Source: Paucidesulfovibrio gracilis DSM 16080 (lineage in GTDB: Bacteria > Desulfobacterota > Desulfovibrionia > Desulfovibrionales > Desulfovibrionaceae). From it: DNA of 64,000 bases. Positions 24,911-34,114 of this stretch are shown one piece after another. The position numbers and the translations under genes were made by a program. Positions within the stretch are counted from its first letter, which is position 1; every line of letters starts with the position of its first letter. The notes under the pieces were generated by a model that was not told where the DNA came from, made no database searches, and saw only the letters and a program-made list of their open reading frames with translations. The stretch is from assembly GCF_900167125.1 (NCBI RefSeq), contig NZ_FUYC01000002.1:186001-250000 (forward strand), in the 5' to 3' direction.

Positions 24911-25978
24911 ATGGACCTGACACGCATTGAGGCGGCCTTTGCCGGGCGTTGGCCCGGTGAATTGCTGACAGTGGATTCCCACACCGCCGGAGAAGGCACC
25001 CGGCTCATCGTGGGCGGCGTGCCGCATCTCGCCGGAATGACCATGGCCCAGAAGCGGACCGCCTTCATGGAACAGCACGACCGCATACGCCTGCTGCTCA
25101 CCCGTGAACCACGCGGCCATCGCGATTTGTTGGCCGCGGTGGTGACGGAACCCTGCACTCCAGGGGCGGACTTCGGCCTTATCTATATGGATGCCAAGCG
25201 GTATCCCCAATTGTGCGGGCATGCCACCATCGGTGCGGTGACGACCCTCATCGAATGCGGGGCATTGCCTGTGTTCGGCGGCGACGAGGTGCGCGTGGTC
25301 GTGGACACGCCTTCCGGTCCCATGCCCTGCACCGCGCGGATGCGGGCCGGACGCGTGGAGTCCGTGGCGTTTCGTTCGGTACCAGCGTTTGTTTGGGAGC
25401 AGAACGCGCCTTTGGACTTGACCGGGCTGCAACCCCGTGGTTGCCCCCCGCTGGGCATGGTGCACGCGGATACGGTCTGTGTGGGCGGCTTTTTCGTCAT
25501 GATCGACGAACGCTCCGTGGGCATTGAATTGCGGGCGGACAACGGCCCGCGGTTGGTGGAATTGGGCATGCGCATCATTGAAGAGGCCAACCGGCAATTT
25601 ACCGTCCGCCACCCGTTGCGCGGGGACGTACACACCGTGGACGTGGTGGAATTTTATGGCTCCCGGGAGACAACCGAGGGCGTGGTGGGTGTGAACGCCG
25701 TGGTATACGGGGAAGCCCATCTGGACCGCTCGCCCTGCGGTACCGGAACCACGGCCAAGTTGGCTCTGCTGCACCGGCGGGGAGAGCTGGCCGCGTACCA
25801 GCCTTACGTGAACCGCAGTTTCCTCGGCTCCACATTCACTGGCCGGGTGGTGGAAGAGTCCCTGGTGGGCGGAATTCCCGCCGTTGTGGCGGAGATTGAA
25901 GGCAGCGCGCAGGTCACGGGCCTGCATCGCTTCGTACTTGACGAAACCGACCCCTTCCCGCAAGGCTTGTTGCTGTGA
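24911..25978 (+). CDS. proline racemase family protein (proline/4-hydroxyproline epimerase-like)
   Basis: The 355-residue enzyme has both catalytic cysteines of the family: Cys102 in LCGHATIG and Cys276 in DRSPCGTGT. Two cysteines indicate a racemase/epimerase (proline racemase or 4-hydroxyproline 2-epimerase); dehydratases of the family have Thr at the second place. The phosphate-like carboxylate-binding loop TVDSHTAGEGTRLIVGG is at 20-36. It follows the importer by 127 bases and overlaps the amidohydrolase start by four bases. It probably inverts the alpha-carbon of an imported imino or amino acid. Confidence 0.85.
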   Translation: MDLTRIEAAFAGRWPGELLTVDSHTAGEGTRLIVGGVPHLAGMTMAQKRTAFMEQHDRIRLLLTREPRGHRDLLAAVVTEPCTPGADFGLIYMDAKRYPQLCGHATIGAVTTLIECGALPVFGGDEVRVVVDTPSGPMPCTARMRAGRVESVAFRSVPAFVWEQNAPLDLTGLQPRGCPPLGMVHADTVCVGGFFVMIDERSVGIELRADNGPRLVELGMRIIEEANRQFTVRHPLRGDVHTVDVVEFYGSRETTEGVVGVNAVVYGEAHLDRSPCGTGTTAKLALLHRRGELAAYQPYVNRSFLGSTFTGRVVEESLVGGIPAVVAEIEGSAQVTGLHRFVLDETDPFPQGLLL

Positions 25979-27615
25979 GCACACCCAATCTAATTCTTTT
26001 CAACGGCGTTTTTCGTACACAGGATCCCCTGCAGGAGCGTTCCGGCACCTTGCCCACGGCGTTGGCTGTTGCGGACGGCCGTATTCTGGCCTTGGGCAGT
26101 GACGATGACGTGCGGGCGCTGGCCGGACGGCATACCCGGCTTTACGACATGGCCGGGCGGCTCGGCCTGCCCGGGTTCATGGATTCACATTTTCATTTTC
26201 ACGATTGGAGCCTGTACAGTGATCTCTCGCGGGTGGGCAGTTTTGCCGGGCTTGAGCGAATTTTAGGAGAAACGGCCGCAGACCGCACCCCGGAATCCTG
26301 GATTCTCGGACATGGCTTCAATGAAACGGATTGGCCTGACGGCCGTCTGCCCGAACGGCAGGATCTGGACCGGGCCGTCCCTGGTCGTCCGGTGATCATC
26401 TGGCGATGCGACCTGCACTTGGCCGTAGCCAGTTCCCGGGCCTTGGAATTGGCCGGAGTGAACGCGGCCACGGTGGACCCGCCGGGTGGAGTGATTGCCC
26501 GGGATGCTTCCGGAAATCCCACCGGCGTCTTGCGGGAGACCGCCATCAACCTTGTGCGCGATGCGGTTCCGCCGCCCACGGATCAGGAATTGTCCACGGC
26601 CATGCTTGCGGCTCAGGCGCGGCTGCACGCCATGGGCGTTACCGGGTTGCACGATGTGCGTCTTTTTGAGGAAGCGGCCGCGGCCCGCACGGTCCGGTGT
26701 CTGCAACGACTGCATTCCGAGGGGCGGCTGCACCTGCGTACCTGGACCAGCCTGCCCGGTGAGCGGCTCGACGCCGTGGCGGACATGGGATTGCTCACAG
26801 GGTTTGGGGACGAGGTGTTGCGGCTGGGACACGTGAAATTTTTTACCGACGGCGGCATGGGGGCGCGTACCGCGTACCTGACCGGGTCGTATCTGGATGC
26901 GGACAGGGGGCTGTTGCAGATGGAGCCTGGGGAGATCGCCCGGGTGGTGCGTACCGCGGATGCCGCGGGGTTGGCCGTGATGATGCATGCGGTGGGGGAT
27001 GGGGCTGTGCGCCACGTTATCGAGGCCTTTGAAGCGTTGGAGCATTGGCGGCGTAGCCCCGAGGCCGCGCATCTCCCGGTGCCGCGCCAGATGCACCGCA
27101 TGGACCATGTGCAGATGATTCGGGCCGAAGACCTGCCCCGGCTGGGACGGCTGAATGTGGCCGTGGGCATGCAGCCCAGCAATATGGTCCTGGATTTCAA
27201 TCTGATTGACCGTTGCCTGGGACCGGAAGGCCGCCGCACCTACGCGTTCCGTTCCATCCTGGACAGCGGCGTGCTCACGCTTTTCAATTCGGATTGCCCG
27301 GTGAGTGATCCTGACCCGCTGCTGGGCATCCATGCTCTGGTTACCCGCCAACGCCCCGATGGAACGCCGGAGCCGGGATGGTACCCACAGGAACGCATCC
27401 GTGTGGATGAGGCCGTGCGCGGGTATACCGCTTCCCCGGCCCGGGCATACGGATGCGGCAACGAGTTGGGAACCCTGGCTCCCGGGCTGCGTGCGGACCT
27501 TTGCGTACTGGATCGGGATATCTATCGCTGCCCCCCCCGGGAGATTGCCCAGGCACGTGTGGACCTGACGATCTTTGCCGGGCGTTCCGTGTATGAACGT
27601 CCTGGGGCTGAATAA
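25975..27615 (+). CDS. amidohydrolase family protein (YtcJ-like)
   Basis: The 546-residue metal-dependent hydrolase belongs to the YtcJ/amidohydrolase 3 group. Metal ligands appear in MDSHFHFHDWS (about 62-72), a later His in MMHAVGDGAVRHV (about 336-348) and Asp in FNSDCPVSDPDP (about 439-450). The GTG start overlaps the previous stop as GTGA, so the two enzymes are translationally coupled. Such proteins hydrolyse amides, cyclic amides or aryl-amides; here it may act on an imported amide or cyclic product. The exact substrate is unknown. Confidence 0.85.
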   Translation: MSTPNLILFNGVFRTQDPLQERSGTLPTALAVADGRILALGSDDDVRALAGRHTRLYDMAGRLGLPGFMDSHFHFHDWSLYSDLSRVGSFAGLERILGETAADRTPESWILGHGFNETDWPDGRLPERQDLDRAVPGRPVIIWRCDLHLAVASSRALELAGVNAATVDPPGGVIARDASGNPTGVLRETAINLVRDAVPPPTDQELSTAMLAAQARLHAMGVTGLHDVRLFEEAAAARTVRCLQRLHSEGRLHLRTWTSLPGERLDAVADMGLLTGFGDEVLRLGHVKFFTDGGMGARTAYLTGSYLDADRGLLQMEPGEIARVVRTADAAGLAVMMHAVGDGAVRHVIEAFEALEHWRRSPEAAHLPVPRQMHRMDHVQMIRAEDLPRLGRLNVAVGMQPSNMVLDFNLIDRCLGPEGRRTYAFRSILDSGVLTLFNSDCPVSDPDPLLGIHALVTRQRPDGTPEPGWYPQERIRVDEAVRGYTASPARAYGCGNELGTLAPGLRADLCVLDRDIYRCPPREIAQARVDLTIFAGRSVYERPGAE

Positions 27616-27823
27616 ACCAAGGTTCCGGTATTTCGGATGGATACGCATCCCGCGCCGTAATTGCGTTGCCGCCAAGGCGGGCGAATTCGCGTGCGGCACT
27701 GTTTCTTGAATTTTCCTGCCGCAGCAAGTAGCGTGAACAGACGTCCCGGTTCGGTTTTCCGGTCCGGCGGCGTGCCGGTGCGTTTGGGGCGCTACGGGAT
27801 CATCTTTTGCCGTTGGGGGGCGT

Positions 27824-29083
27824 TTGAAGGGGTCAAAATGCCGTCGTACGGGTCTGCGGTACCGATTGTCTCCGCCGGGAGTGGTTTTGCTCGGCATGAT
27901 GCTGATCGTGCTGGGCATAGTGGGATGCCGAGGCCAGGGGGAATCCCAGGGCAATGTATCCATCCCGCCCGGAGTCACGGACAAGGAAATTGTGCTTGGG
28001 TCGTCCCTGGCCCTGACCGGTCATGCCGGGTATCTTGGTACCCAGACACTGCGCGGGGCCGAGGCATACCTGCGACAGGTCAACGAAGAAGGCGGCGTCC
28101 ACGGACGACGCATCCGCATTCTGGCCCGGGACGACGCCTATGATCCGCCCCGTTGTCTGGCCAACACCCAGCAATTCATCATCAACCGTGAGGTGTTCGG
28201 GCTGTTTTGCTACGTTGGCACGCCCACCACGCTGAAAGCCCTGCCCATGGTGGATGAGGCACGTATTCCCTTGTTGGGAGTGTTCACCGGTGCCAATGCC
28301 CTGCGAGAGCCGTTCAACCGGTACGTGATCAATATCCGTGCTTCCTATTATGAAGAAACCCTGGCCGCGGTCCATCATCTGGTGGAAGATTTGGGATTTA
28401 CGCGAATTGCCGTGTTTTACCAGTATGATGCTTATGGATTTGACGGGCTGGTGGGAGCCGAGCTGGCGCTTCAGGATTTCGGTCTGGAACCGGTGGCGCG
28501 CGGATCCTACATCCGCGGCACCCAGAATGTGGAAGAAGGTCTGGCCCGCATTCGTGATTCCGAGGCCGAAGCTGTGGTCATGGTGGGAACGTACGGCGCC
28601 TGTGCCCGATTCATTCGCAGGGCCGGGGAACTGGGCTTTGATCCGGTGTTTTATAATGTGTCCTTTGTTGGAGCCGAGGCCTTGGCGCGTCGGCTGGGAA
28701 CCAATCATGCCCAGAAGGTGATCATGTCCCAGGTGGTGCCGCCGGTTCCCCGTGGGCGCCAACCGTTGCAGAGCAGCGGTGTGGATGTGGAGTATGTGCG
28801 GGCGCTGCAACGGTTTTTCCCAGGGGAACCTGCCAGCTTTGCCGGGCTGGAAGGGTATCTCAATGCCCGTATTCTGGTGGAGGGGTTGCGCCGGGCCGGA
28901 CCGCATCTGACCCGGGAGGGGTTTTTGGACGCCATCGAATCCATCCGGGGGATGCGGCTTTCCCCGGACTTGGTCTTTACTTTCGGTCCCCGCGATCACC
29001 AGGGCATGGATCAGGTTTACTTCACCCGACTGGTGGAGGGGCGGTTTGAGCTTTTCGAAGACTGGGAAGTGTTGCACCCATGA
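27824..29083 (+). CDS. periplasmic amino-acid-type binding lipoprotein (Peripla_BP_6), sensor-associated
   Basis: The protein has 419 residues from a TTG start at 27824 with a GGGGGG ribosome site; the N terminus is basic and then hydrophobic, ending in a lipobox LGIVGC (Cys at about 35). The mature part matches type I branched-chain amino acid binding proteins (DKEIVLGSSLALTGHAGYLG, VHGRRIRILARDDAYDP). No transporter genes accompany it. Instead, its stop overlaps the start of a histidine kinase gene (ATGA), so I infer that it presents a ligand to that sensor rather than to a permease. A downstream start cannot be excluded. Confidence 0.85.
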   Translation: MKGSKCRRTGLRYRLSPPGVVLLGMMLIVLGIVGCRGQGESQGNVSIPPGVTDKEIVLGSSLALTGHAGYLGTQTLRGAEAYLRQVNEEGGVHGRRIRILARDDAYDPPRCLANTQQFIINREVFGLFCYVGTPTTLKALPMVDEARIPLLGVFTGANALREPFNRYVINIRASYYEETLAAVHHLVEDLGFTRIAVFYQYDAYGFDGLVGAELALQDFGLEPVARGSYIRGTQNVEEGLARIRDSEAEAVVMVGTYGACARFIRRAGELGFDPVFYNVSFVGAEALARRLGTNHAQKVIMSQVVPPVPRGRQPLQSSGVDVEYVRALQRFFPGEPASFAGLEGYLNARILVEGLRRAGPHLTREGFLDAIESIRGMRLSPDLVFTFGPRDHQGMDQVYFTRLVEGRFELFEDWEVLHP

Positions 29084-31095
29084 AATCGAAGAAGCGGTTC
29101 ATCGAGCGGGTCCACGCCCTGTTTTCCCGTCTGAGTCTGCGGAACAAGCTGCTCGGCTCCATGCTGGTGGCCGTCTTGTTTATCAGTATCGGAATCGCGT
29201 TCGTGGCTCGCTGGATTCTGGTTTCCTCCCTGACCAATGAGCTGGAGATGCGCGGCAGCGCCATTGCCCATTCCGTGGCCGAGCGGGGGGCCAGTTATCT
29301 TTTGGACAATGACGTGCCGCCGTTGTTGAGCCTGATTTTCGATGAAGTGCGCCTGCATGAGCGGCGCGATCTGATTTCCTACATTTTTATTGAGAACCAG
29401 GACGGCATGGTCCTGGCGCACACCTTGACCCGGCGCCTGCCTGACTCGTTGCGCCGCAATCGTCTTCCAGCGGACGCTTCCGAGAGTATTCGTCTTTTAC
29501 GCGATGACGACCGCTGGATCTACGACATAGCGGTTCCCATCAATGAAGGGTTGTACCGCATCGGCGCGGTTCATGTGGGCCTGAGCAAGGACCACATCGA
29601 CAACCTGGTGGGCAAGCTGCGCTTGACGTTTTTCGGGTTCATCTCTGGCGTGATCCTCGTTGCCCTGGGCATCAGCAGCGGCATGACCCGGCATATCGCC
29701 AGGCCGTTGACCCGGCTAACCGGGTTGGCCGACGAAATCAGCCGGGGCAATTTCGATGTTCCGCTGGCCGTAAACGGGGAATCGGATTGGGATACCAGCG
29801 CTTGCCCCGCGTATACCAATACCGACCTTCCCTGCTGGCATCTGGACCAGTCCACGTTTTCCGGGGAAGTGCGGCGGTGCGCGCATTGCGCTTTCTATCA
29901 CGAAGTCAAAGGCGATGAATTGGTCCAGCTGGGCAATTCGTTTCGCAACATGGTTTGGAGCATCCGGCTCTACCGGCAACGGCTGCGCGAGTCCGAGGAG
30001 AAATATCGTTCCTTGTTTGATAGTGGGCCGGAACCGGTGCTTGTGGTGGATTTGGGGTCGGGCAACATCAAGGACGCCAATCCCCGGGCCGAGGAGTTGT
30101 ACGGTTATGCTCCGGGCGAGATGCTCGGGCGGCCGTTCGTTTCCCTGGGACCGCAGGTCAATGCCGAATGTCTGCAACGCTTCCAGGAGGAGACCGTCTC
30201 CGGGTGTCTCTACTATCCCAAACTGGTGCATTATCGCCGTGACGGGGAACCGTTTTTCGTGAACATGCATGCCTGCCCCATTGCGTATCGCGGGCGGGCG
30301 GCCATCATTGTGGCGGCCGTGGATATTACGGAAATGATGGAAAAGGATGCCCAGCTCATTCAGGCATCCAAGATGAAGACCCTGGGTGAGATGAGCGCGG
30401 GCATGGCGCATGAGCTGAATCAGCCCCTGAACGCCATCCGCATGGGCAGCGAGTTTTTGTCCATGGCCGAGGAAGGGGTGGAGGTCGCCCCGGAGCAGCG
30501 GCGCGAGGTCTTGCGTGAAATCGGCGTGCAGGTGGATCGTGCCGCGGAAATCATCAATACGTTGCGGGCCTTCGGACGTAAGGCCGACCTTGTGCGGGAG
30601 CGTCTGGACTTGAACAAGCCGGTGCTGGCCGTGCTTTCTATGTTGCGTCGGCAGTTTGAGCTGGAAAACGTCCGGTTTGACCTGGATCTGGCCGAGGGCT
30701 TGCCGCCCGTGTATGCTCATAACAACCGGTTGCAACAGGTTTTTTTCAATTTGCTCACCAATGCCCGTGACGCCTTGGACGCCATGCGGAGTGAAGCGGC
30801 AAAGCGCGGTGTGACCATTTCGCCGTGCATCCGCATCCGCACGGGAGTTTCCGGGCGGCAGGTCTATGCCGAGGTGGAGGACAACGGTCCCGGCATTCCG
30901 GAAATGGTCCGCGCCAAGATATTCGAACCGTTTTTTACCACCAAGGAAACCGGGCAGGGCATGGGCCTGGGGCTTGCCATCACCTATGGAATCGTGAAGG
31001 ATTATGGCGGTGACATCCACATTGAAGGGGAAGAGGGGAGCGGCACTGTGTTTCGGGTCATGTTCCCTTGTGCTCCGGGAGAGGATCAGGAATAG
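29080..31095 (+). CDS. membrane histidine kinase with HAMP, Cys-rich two-CW-like segment and PAS
   Basis: The 671-residue sensor has an N-terminal membrane helix (about 22-46), a periplasmic domain, a second helix (about 186-207), HAMP (about 208-240), then a Cys cluster with Cys242, Cys252, Cys267 and Cys270 (motifs CPAY, LPCW, CAHC), a PAS domain (about 310-425), HisKA with His444 in [13 protein letters not shown], and a HATPase domain with [10 protein letters not shown] and [15 protein letters not shown]. The Cys spacing resembles the domain NCBI calls two-CW, whose ligand is not established. It is coupled to the binding lipoprotein gene and followed by a response regulator. Confidence 0.9.
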   Translation: MKSKKRFIERVHALFSRLSLRNKLLGSMLVAVLFISIGIAFVARWILVSSLTNELEMRGSAIAHSVAERGASYLLDNDVPPLLSLIFDEVRLHERRDLISYIFIENQDGMVLAHTLTRRLPDSLRRNRLPADASESIRLLRDDDRWIYDIAVPINEGLYRIGAVHVGLSKDHIDNLVGKLRLTFFGFISGVILVALGISSGMTRHIARPLTRLTGLADEISRGNFDVPLAVNGESDWDTSACPAYTNTDLPCWHLDQSTFSGEVRRCAHCAFYHEVKGDELVQLGNSFRNMVWSIRLYRQRLRESEEKYRSLFDSGPEPVLVVDLGSGNIKDANPRAEELYGYAPGEMLGRPFVSLGPQVNAECLQRFQEETVSGCLYYPKLVHYRRDGEPFFVNMHACPIAYRGRAAIIVAAVDITEMMEKDAQLIQASKMKTLGEMSAGMAHELNQPLNAIRMGSEFLSMAEEGVEVAPEQRREVLREIGVQVDRAAEIINTLRAFGRKADLVRERLDLNKPVLAVLSMLRRQFELENVRFDLDLAEGLPPVYAHNNRLQQVFFNLLTNARDALDAMRSEAAKRGVTISPCIRIRTGVSGRQVYAEVEDNGPGIPEMVRAKIFEPFFTTKETGQGMGLGLAITYGIVKDYGGDIHIEGEEGSGTVFRVMFPCAPGEDQE

Positions 31096-31256
31096 GGTGT
31101 GATTGAACACCTTGGTTTGTCAGGTGAATTTTTCGAGTTGTTGAACGTGGTCCACGGTGTCTGCGCGAAGGGTTGATATTTTTTTACGCCTTGTAAGGCA
31201 CGAGTGATGAAGAGCCTGTGATGCCGTTGAACATGGCGGGCTGATAAGGAGGAGGC

Positions 31257-31949
31257 GTGGAAAAACGCATTTTGGTCATAGACGACGAGCAACCCACTCT
31301 GCGTATTTTTCGTATGCTGCTTGCCGTGTACGGCTATGAGGTCCATACCGCGGAAAACGGACGCGAGGGACTGGCCGTGTTTGAGGCGCAACGGCCGGAT
31401 ATTGTGCTCACGGACATCAAAATGCCCATCATGGACGGCATTGAGGTGCTCAAAAGTATCAAGGAAACCAACCCCTATGCTGAGGTGGTGGTCATCACCG
31501 GTCATGGGGACATTGATTTGGCATTGCAGGCGTTGCAATTCGATGCCACGGACTTCATCAACAAGCCCGTGCGTCGGGAGGTGCTGGAAAAAGCGTTAAA
31601 GCGCGCTGAGGAGCGGCTTGCCATTTCCCGCCGTCAGGAGGAGCAGATCGCCCTGGAACGCGGCACGGAGCAGGAGACCGTGGTCCGGGTGCGGGGTAAT
31701 GTCTCGGCGCTTACGGTGCCGCGCTTGCGCAAGGTGTTTGCCGAGGCGTGCGACCTGGGTGCGGGGCGGCTTCGCGTCTGCTTCGATGACAACGTCTCCA
31801 TCAATGGGGCGGGAATATCCGCTCTGCACGAATGTCTGCGTTCCTGCGAGGAGCATGGTTTCCGGCCGGTGCTGGAAGGGTTGGCACCCAACTTCCGCAC
31901 TGTGTTCGAGATGGTGGGCATTACCCGTCTGGCGGATATGTCGTCCTGA
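31257..31949 (+). CDS. response regulator, REC-STAS architecture
   Basis: The 230-residue protein starts at a GTG with an AAGGAGGAGG site. The receiver domain (1-120) has acidic residues DDE at 9-11, phospho-acceptor Asp53 (LTDIKMP) and Lys103 in INKPV. A short helix links it to a STAS domain (about 138-230) in which the usual DSSG phosphorylation motif reads NGAG (183-186), so the serine target is missing. There is no DNA-binding domain. It is probably the partner of the preceding kinase and acts by protein-protein contact. No anti-sigma factor or kinase target is seen nearby. Confidence 0.88.
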   Translation: MEKRILVIDDEQPTLRIFRMLLAVYGYEVHTAENGREGLAVFEAQRPDIVLTDIKMPIMDGIEVLKSIKETNPYAEVVVITGHGDIDLALQALQFDATDFINKPVRREVLEKALKRAEERLAISRRQEEQIALERGTEQETVVRVRGNVSALTVPRLRKVFAEACDLGAGRLRVCFDDNVSINGAGISALHECLRSCEEHGFRPVLEGLAPNFRTVFEMVGITRLADMSS

Positions 31950-31958
31950 TCCGGCAGG

Positions 31959-32582
31959 TTATTTCTTGTCTGCTGGAGAGAGCTTTTCCACCTCCTGCAT
32001 GATTTTCCCCAGTTCCGGCCGTTTGTTGATGTCGTGGACGTCCACAAAGCGAACCACGCCTTGTTTGTCGATGAGAAACAGGGCGCGCTCGCTCATGCCG
32101 TCCGAGCGCAGGATGCCGTAGCGGTTGGCCACGCCCCCGTGAGGATGGAAATCCGACAGAACGGGAAATTCCAGGCCGTGCATGGCATTTGTCCAGGCCG
32201 AGAGGCTGGGCAGGTTGTCGACGGAAATGCCGATTACCTCGGTGCCGTGTTTGCGAAACAGCGGTAGCGCCAGATTGTAGCCGGGCCATTGCCCGGAGCA
32301 GACCGGGGTCCAGGCCGCGGGAACGAAACTGAGCAGCACGTTTTGCTTTCCCCGGTAGTCCGAAAGCCGCACCATGCCGTGATGCAGGGAGGGCAGGGCG
32401 AAGTCCGGGGCCATGTCCCCGGGATGGACCTTGAGTTCGCTGTCCTGCGGTGCCAGCTTGCCAAGGTCGTAATGCCCCGGCTTGGTTGCATGGTCGGCCC
32501 GGGCGCTGTTTGCCATGGGCATGCTGGCCAGGAGTGTGAAGAGCAAAAGCAGCAACAGGTTCGTATACGGTTTTCGACTCAT
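31959..32582 (-). CDS. exported peroxiredoxin-like (AhpC/TSA) protein
   Basis: The 207-residue protein has a Sec signal peptide (about 1-29, ending SARA-D) and an AhpC/TSA thioredoxin fold. The peroxidatic cysteine is Cys95 in FVPAAWTPVCSGQ; no second conserved Cys is visible, so it would be a 1-Cys type or use an external thiol. It is probably periplasmic. Its start overlaps the previous gene's stop as ATGA. The neighbour has a CxxC thioredoxin motif and could reduce it (inference). Confidence 0.85.
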   Translation of the reverse strand: MSRKPYTNLLLLLLFTLLASMPMANSARADHATKPGHYDLGKLAPQDSELKVHPGDMAPDFALPSLHHGMVRLSDYRGKQNVLLSFVPAAWTPVCSGQWPGYNLALPLFRKHGTEVIGISVDNLPSLSAWTNAMHGLEFPVLSDFHPHGGVANRYGILRSDGMSERALFLIDKQGVVRFVDVHDINKRPELGKIMQEVEKLSPADKK

Positions 32583-33205
32583 TGCAGGCCCGCCTTGCGC
32601 AGCATGGTGGCGAACATGGCATCCATATTGTCGGGCGCGCCTTCCACGGAGTGAATCACCTCAAGCTTTCCTGGCCCAGCATTGCGCAGCAGCAAGTAGT
32701 AGGGAGTTCCCACGTTGCCCAGCGCCGAGTGCATAGTAAAGTCGTTGTCCGGCAGTAGCGGGAACCGGGTCTGGAATTGTTCGGCGTAGACATCCACCTC
32801 ATATTGGGTATTGCCGGTGCCGATACCCACAAAACGGAGTTCCTCCCAGAGGTTCGAGGAGCGGACTTCCTCGAATATCCGGTTCACTTCAGGGGCGTCC
32901 CGTTGGCAGTACGGGCAGTACATGCTGAAGATCTCCACAAAGAGAAACGGTTTGGGTACGTCCGAAAGCCGGAATGGGGTGCCGGAAATGCCGAGTTGTT
33001 CCACCATCTCCGGTTCCAGCTGGCCTTGCAGCGACAGATCCGGAAACAGGGCTGCATCCTCCTGGGCGTCGGCAGCTCCCGGACACAGCAGGCCGAGCAG
33101 CAAGGCTCCGGCCAGCAGTGCGGTCCCCAGTTGAAGCGATAACATGGCCGGGTCGGCACTTTTGGGTGATCGTCCGGCACAACGGCGGAAAAATAGGGAA
33201 GTCAT
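32579..33205 (-). CDS. exported thioredoxin-fold protein with CPYC site
   Basis: The 208-residue protein has a hydrophobic export signal (about 22-48, ending ADAQ). The thioredoxin active site is Cys97-Pro-Tyr-Cys100 in IFSMYCPYCQRDAP, and the cis-Pro region is GNVGTPYYLLL. It resembles TlpA/DsbA-type periplasmic thiol proteins. The ATG at 33205 has GAGAGG upstream; longer frames are spurious. It lies downstream of fdhAB in the same direction, separated by a hairpin, and could help formate dehydrogenase assembly or serve the coupled peroxiredoxin. Confidence 0.8.
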   Translation of the reverse strand: MTSLFFRRCAGRSPKSADPAMLSLQLGTALLAGALLLGLLCPGAADAQEDAALFPDLSLQGQLEPEMVEQLGISGTPFRLSDVPKPFLFVEIFSMYCPYCQRDAPEVNRIFEEVRSSNLWEELRFVGIGTGNTQYEVDVYAEQFQTRFPLLPDNDFTMHSALGNVGTPYYLLLRNAGPGKLEVIHSVEGAPDNMDAMFATMLRKAGLQ

Positions 33206-33321
33206 AAGCCTCTCGGGGTTGAGTGAAAGAGTGTACTGCATCCTATCACGATCCGGTGGAGAAAGACAAAGACGGTCCCGGTCGGCCAATGCCGCATCCG
33301 GGACCGCTATACTCCGGACTC

Positions 33322-33344
33322 CCGGCGGGAACCATTCCCGCCGG
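33322..33344 (-). terminator. perfect hairpin between fdhB and thioredoxin-like gene
   Basis: CCGGCGGGAA (33322-33331) and TTCCCGCCGG (33335-33344) form a perfect 10-bp stem with a 3-base loop. No T run follows in either direction, so it may be an attenuating or mRNA-protecting hairpin rather than a full intrinsic terminator. Confidence 0.4.
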
Positions 33345-33369
33345 AAGTTTCGGAGGTGTTCCTGTGGCG

Positions 33370-34104
33370 TTACGCCCGGGTCATGCGTCTGGCCGGATCG
33401 TTCATCTTGGCCAGGAACTGCTGCTTGTCCATGGGCGTGCGACGCACGGGCGAGGCGTCGGCATAGGCCGAAAGCGTGGCGTAATACTTTTCGGGAGCGA
33501 ATCCAGCAAGATAGATTACGCGTACGTCTTCCGGGTCCACAAGCTGGGCTTCGGGATACTTTTCCCGGGCCTCGTTGAGGCTCTTTTCCGCCAGCTTGAG
33601 CATGTCTTCGCGGTCGCCGAAGTTCATGGTCCCGGTGGGACAGCTTTGGACACAGGCCGGGAGCAGTCCCTCCCGAACCCTGTCGATGCACATGTCGCAT
33701 TTGTAGATGATCCCGGTTTCCGGATCCTGCCGCGGGATGTTGTAGGGGCAGGCGTCAAGGATGTCCTCGAAGGTTTCCTTGGCCGTGAGTTCCGTGTAGA
33801 TCACGGCGCCGGTCTCCTCGTCATGGAGGATGGACCCTTCCTCATAGGTGGCCATCTGGCAGGGAGGGATCACGCAGTGCCGGCACTGCTCCGGGAAGAA
33901 GAGCCAGTGCAGATTGCCGTCCACCACCTGTTCGGAGAATCGGACCAACCGAATGGTCTTGTCCGAGAGGTCTTCCGGGTTTTGGTGCGACCCGCGGTTC
34001 ACGGTTTTTTCCGCGGGGAGTTTTTTCCATTGCTTGCAGGCCACCTGGCAACCCCGGCAGGCCGTGCATTTGGTCAGGTCGACAAAGAAGGTCTTTCCGT
34101 CCAT
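33370..34104 (-). CDS. fdhB: formate dehydrogenase beta (iron-sulfur) subunit
   Basis: The 244-residue electron-transfer subunit has four [4Fe-4S]-type Cys motifs: CTACRGCQVACKQW (about 12-25), CRHCVIPPCQMATY (about 77-90), CPYNIP (about 123-128), and CDMCIDRVREGLLPACVQSC (about 140-159). It lacks the C-terminal membrane anchor of E. coli FdnH, as do the soluble periplasmic FdhAB enzymes of Desulfovibrio. It follows fdhA by 10 bases. It probably travels with the Tat-exported alpha subunit and passes electrons to periplasmic cytochromes c. Confidence 0.92.
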   Translation of the reverse strand: MDGKTFFVDLTKCTACRGCQVACKQWKKLPAEKTVNRGSHQNPEDLSDKTIRLVRFSEQVVDGNLHWLFFPEQCRHCVIPPCQMATYEEGSILHDEETGAVIYTELTAKETFEDILDACPYNIPRQDPETGIIYKCDMCIDRVREGLLPACVQSCPTGTMNFGDREDMLKLAEKSLNEAREKYPEAQLVDPEDVRVIYLAGFAPEKYYATLSAYADASPVRRTPMDKQQFLAKMNDPARRMTRA

Positions 34105-34114
34105 GTCTGCTCCT

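Noticed and set aside
27690-27720. Sigma-54 promoter before the binding lipoprotein gene
   Set aside because: A GGCAC-N5-CTTGA sequence resembles the consensus but lacks the invariant GC at -12.
32579-33700. Long 373-residue version of the thioredoxin-like protein
   Set aside because: The first 165 residues are basic, low-complexity and antisense/out of frame to fdhB; the signal peptide and ribosome site support the start at 33205.
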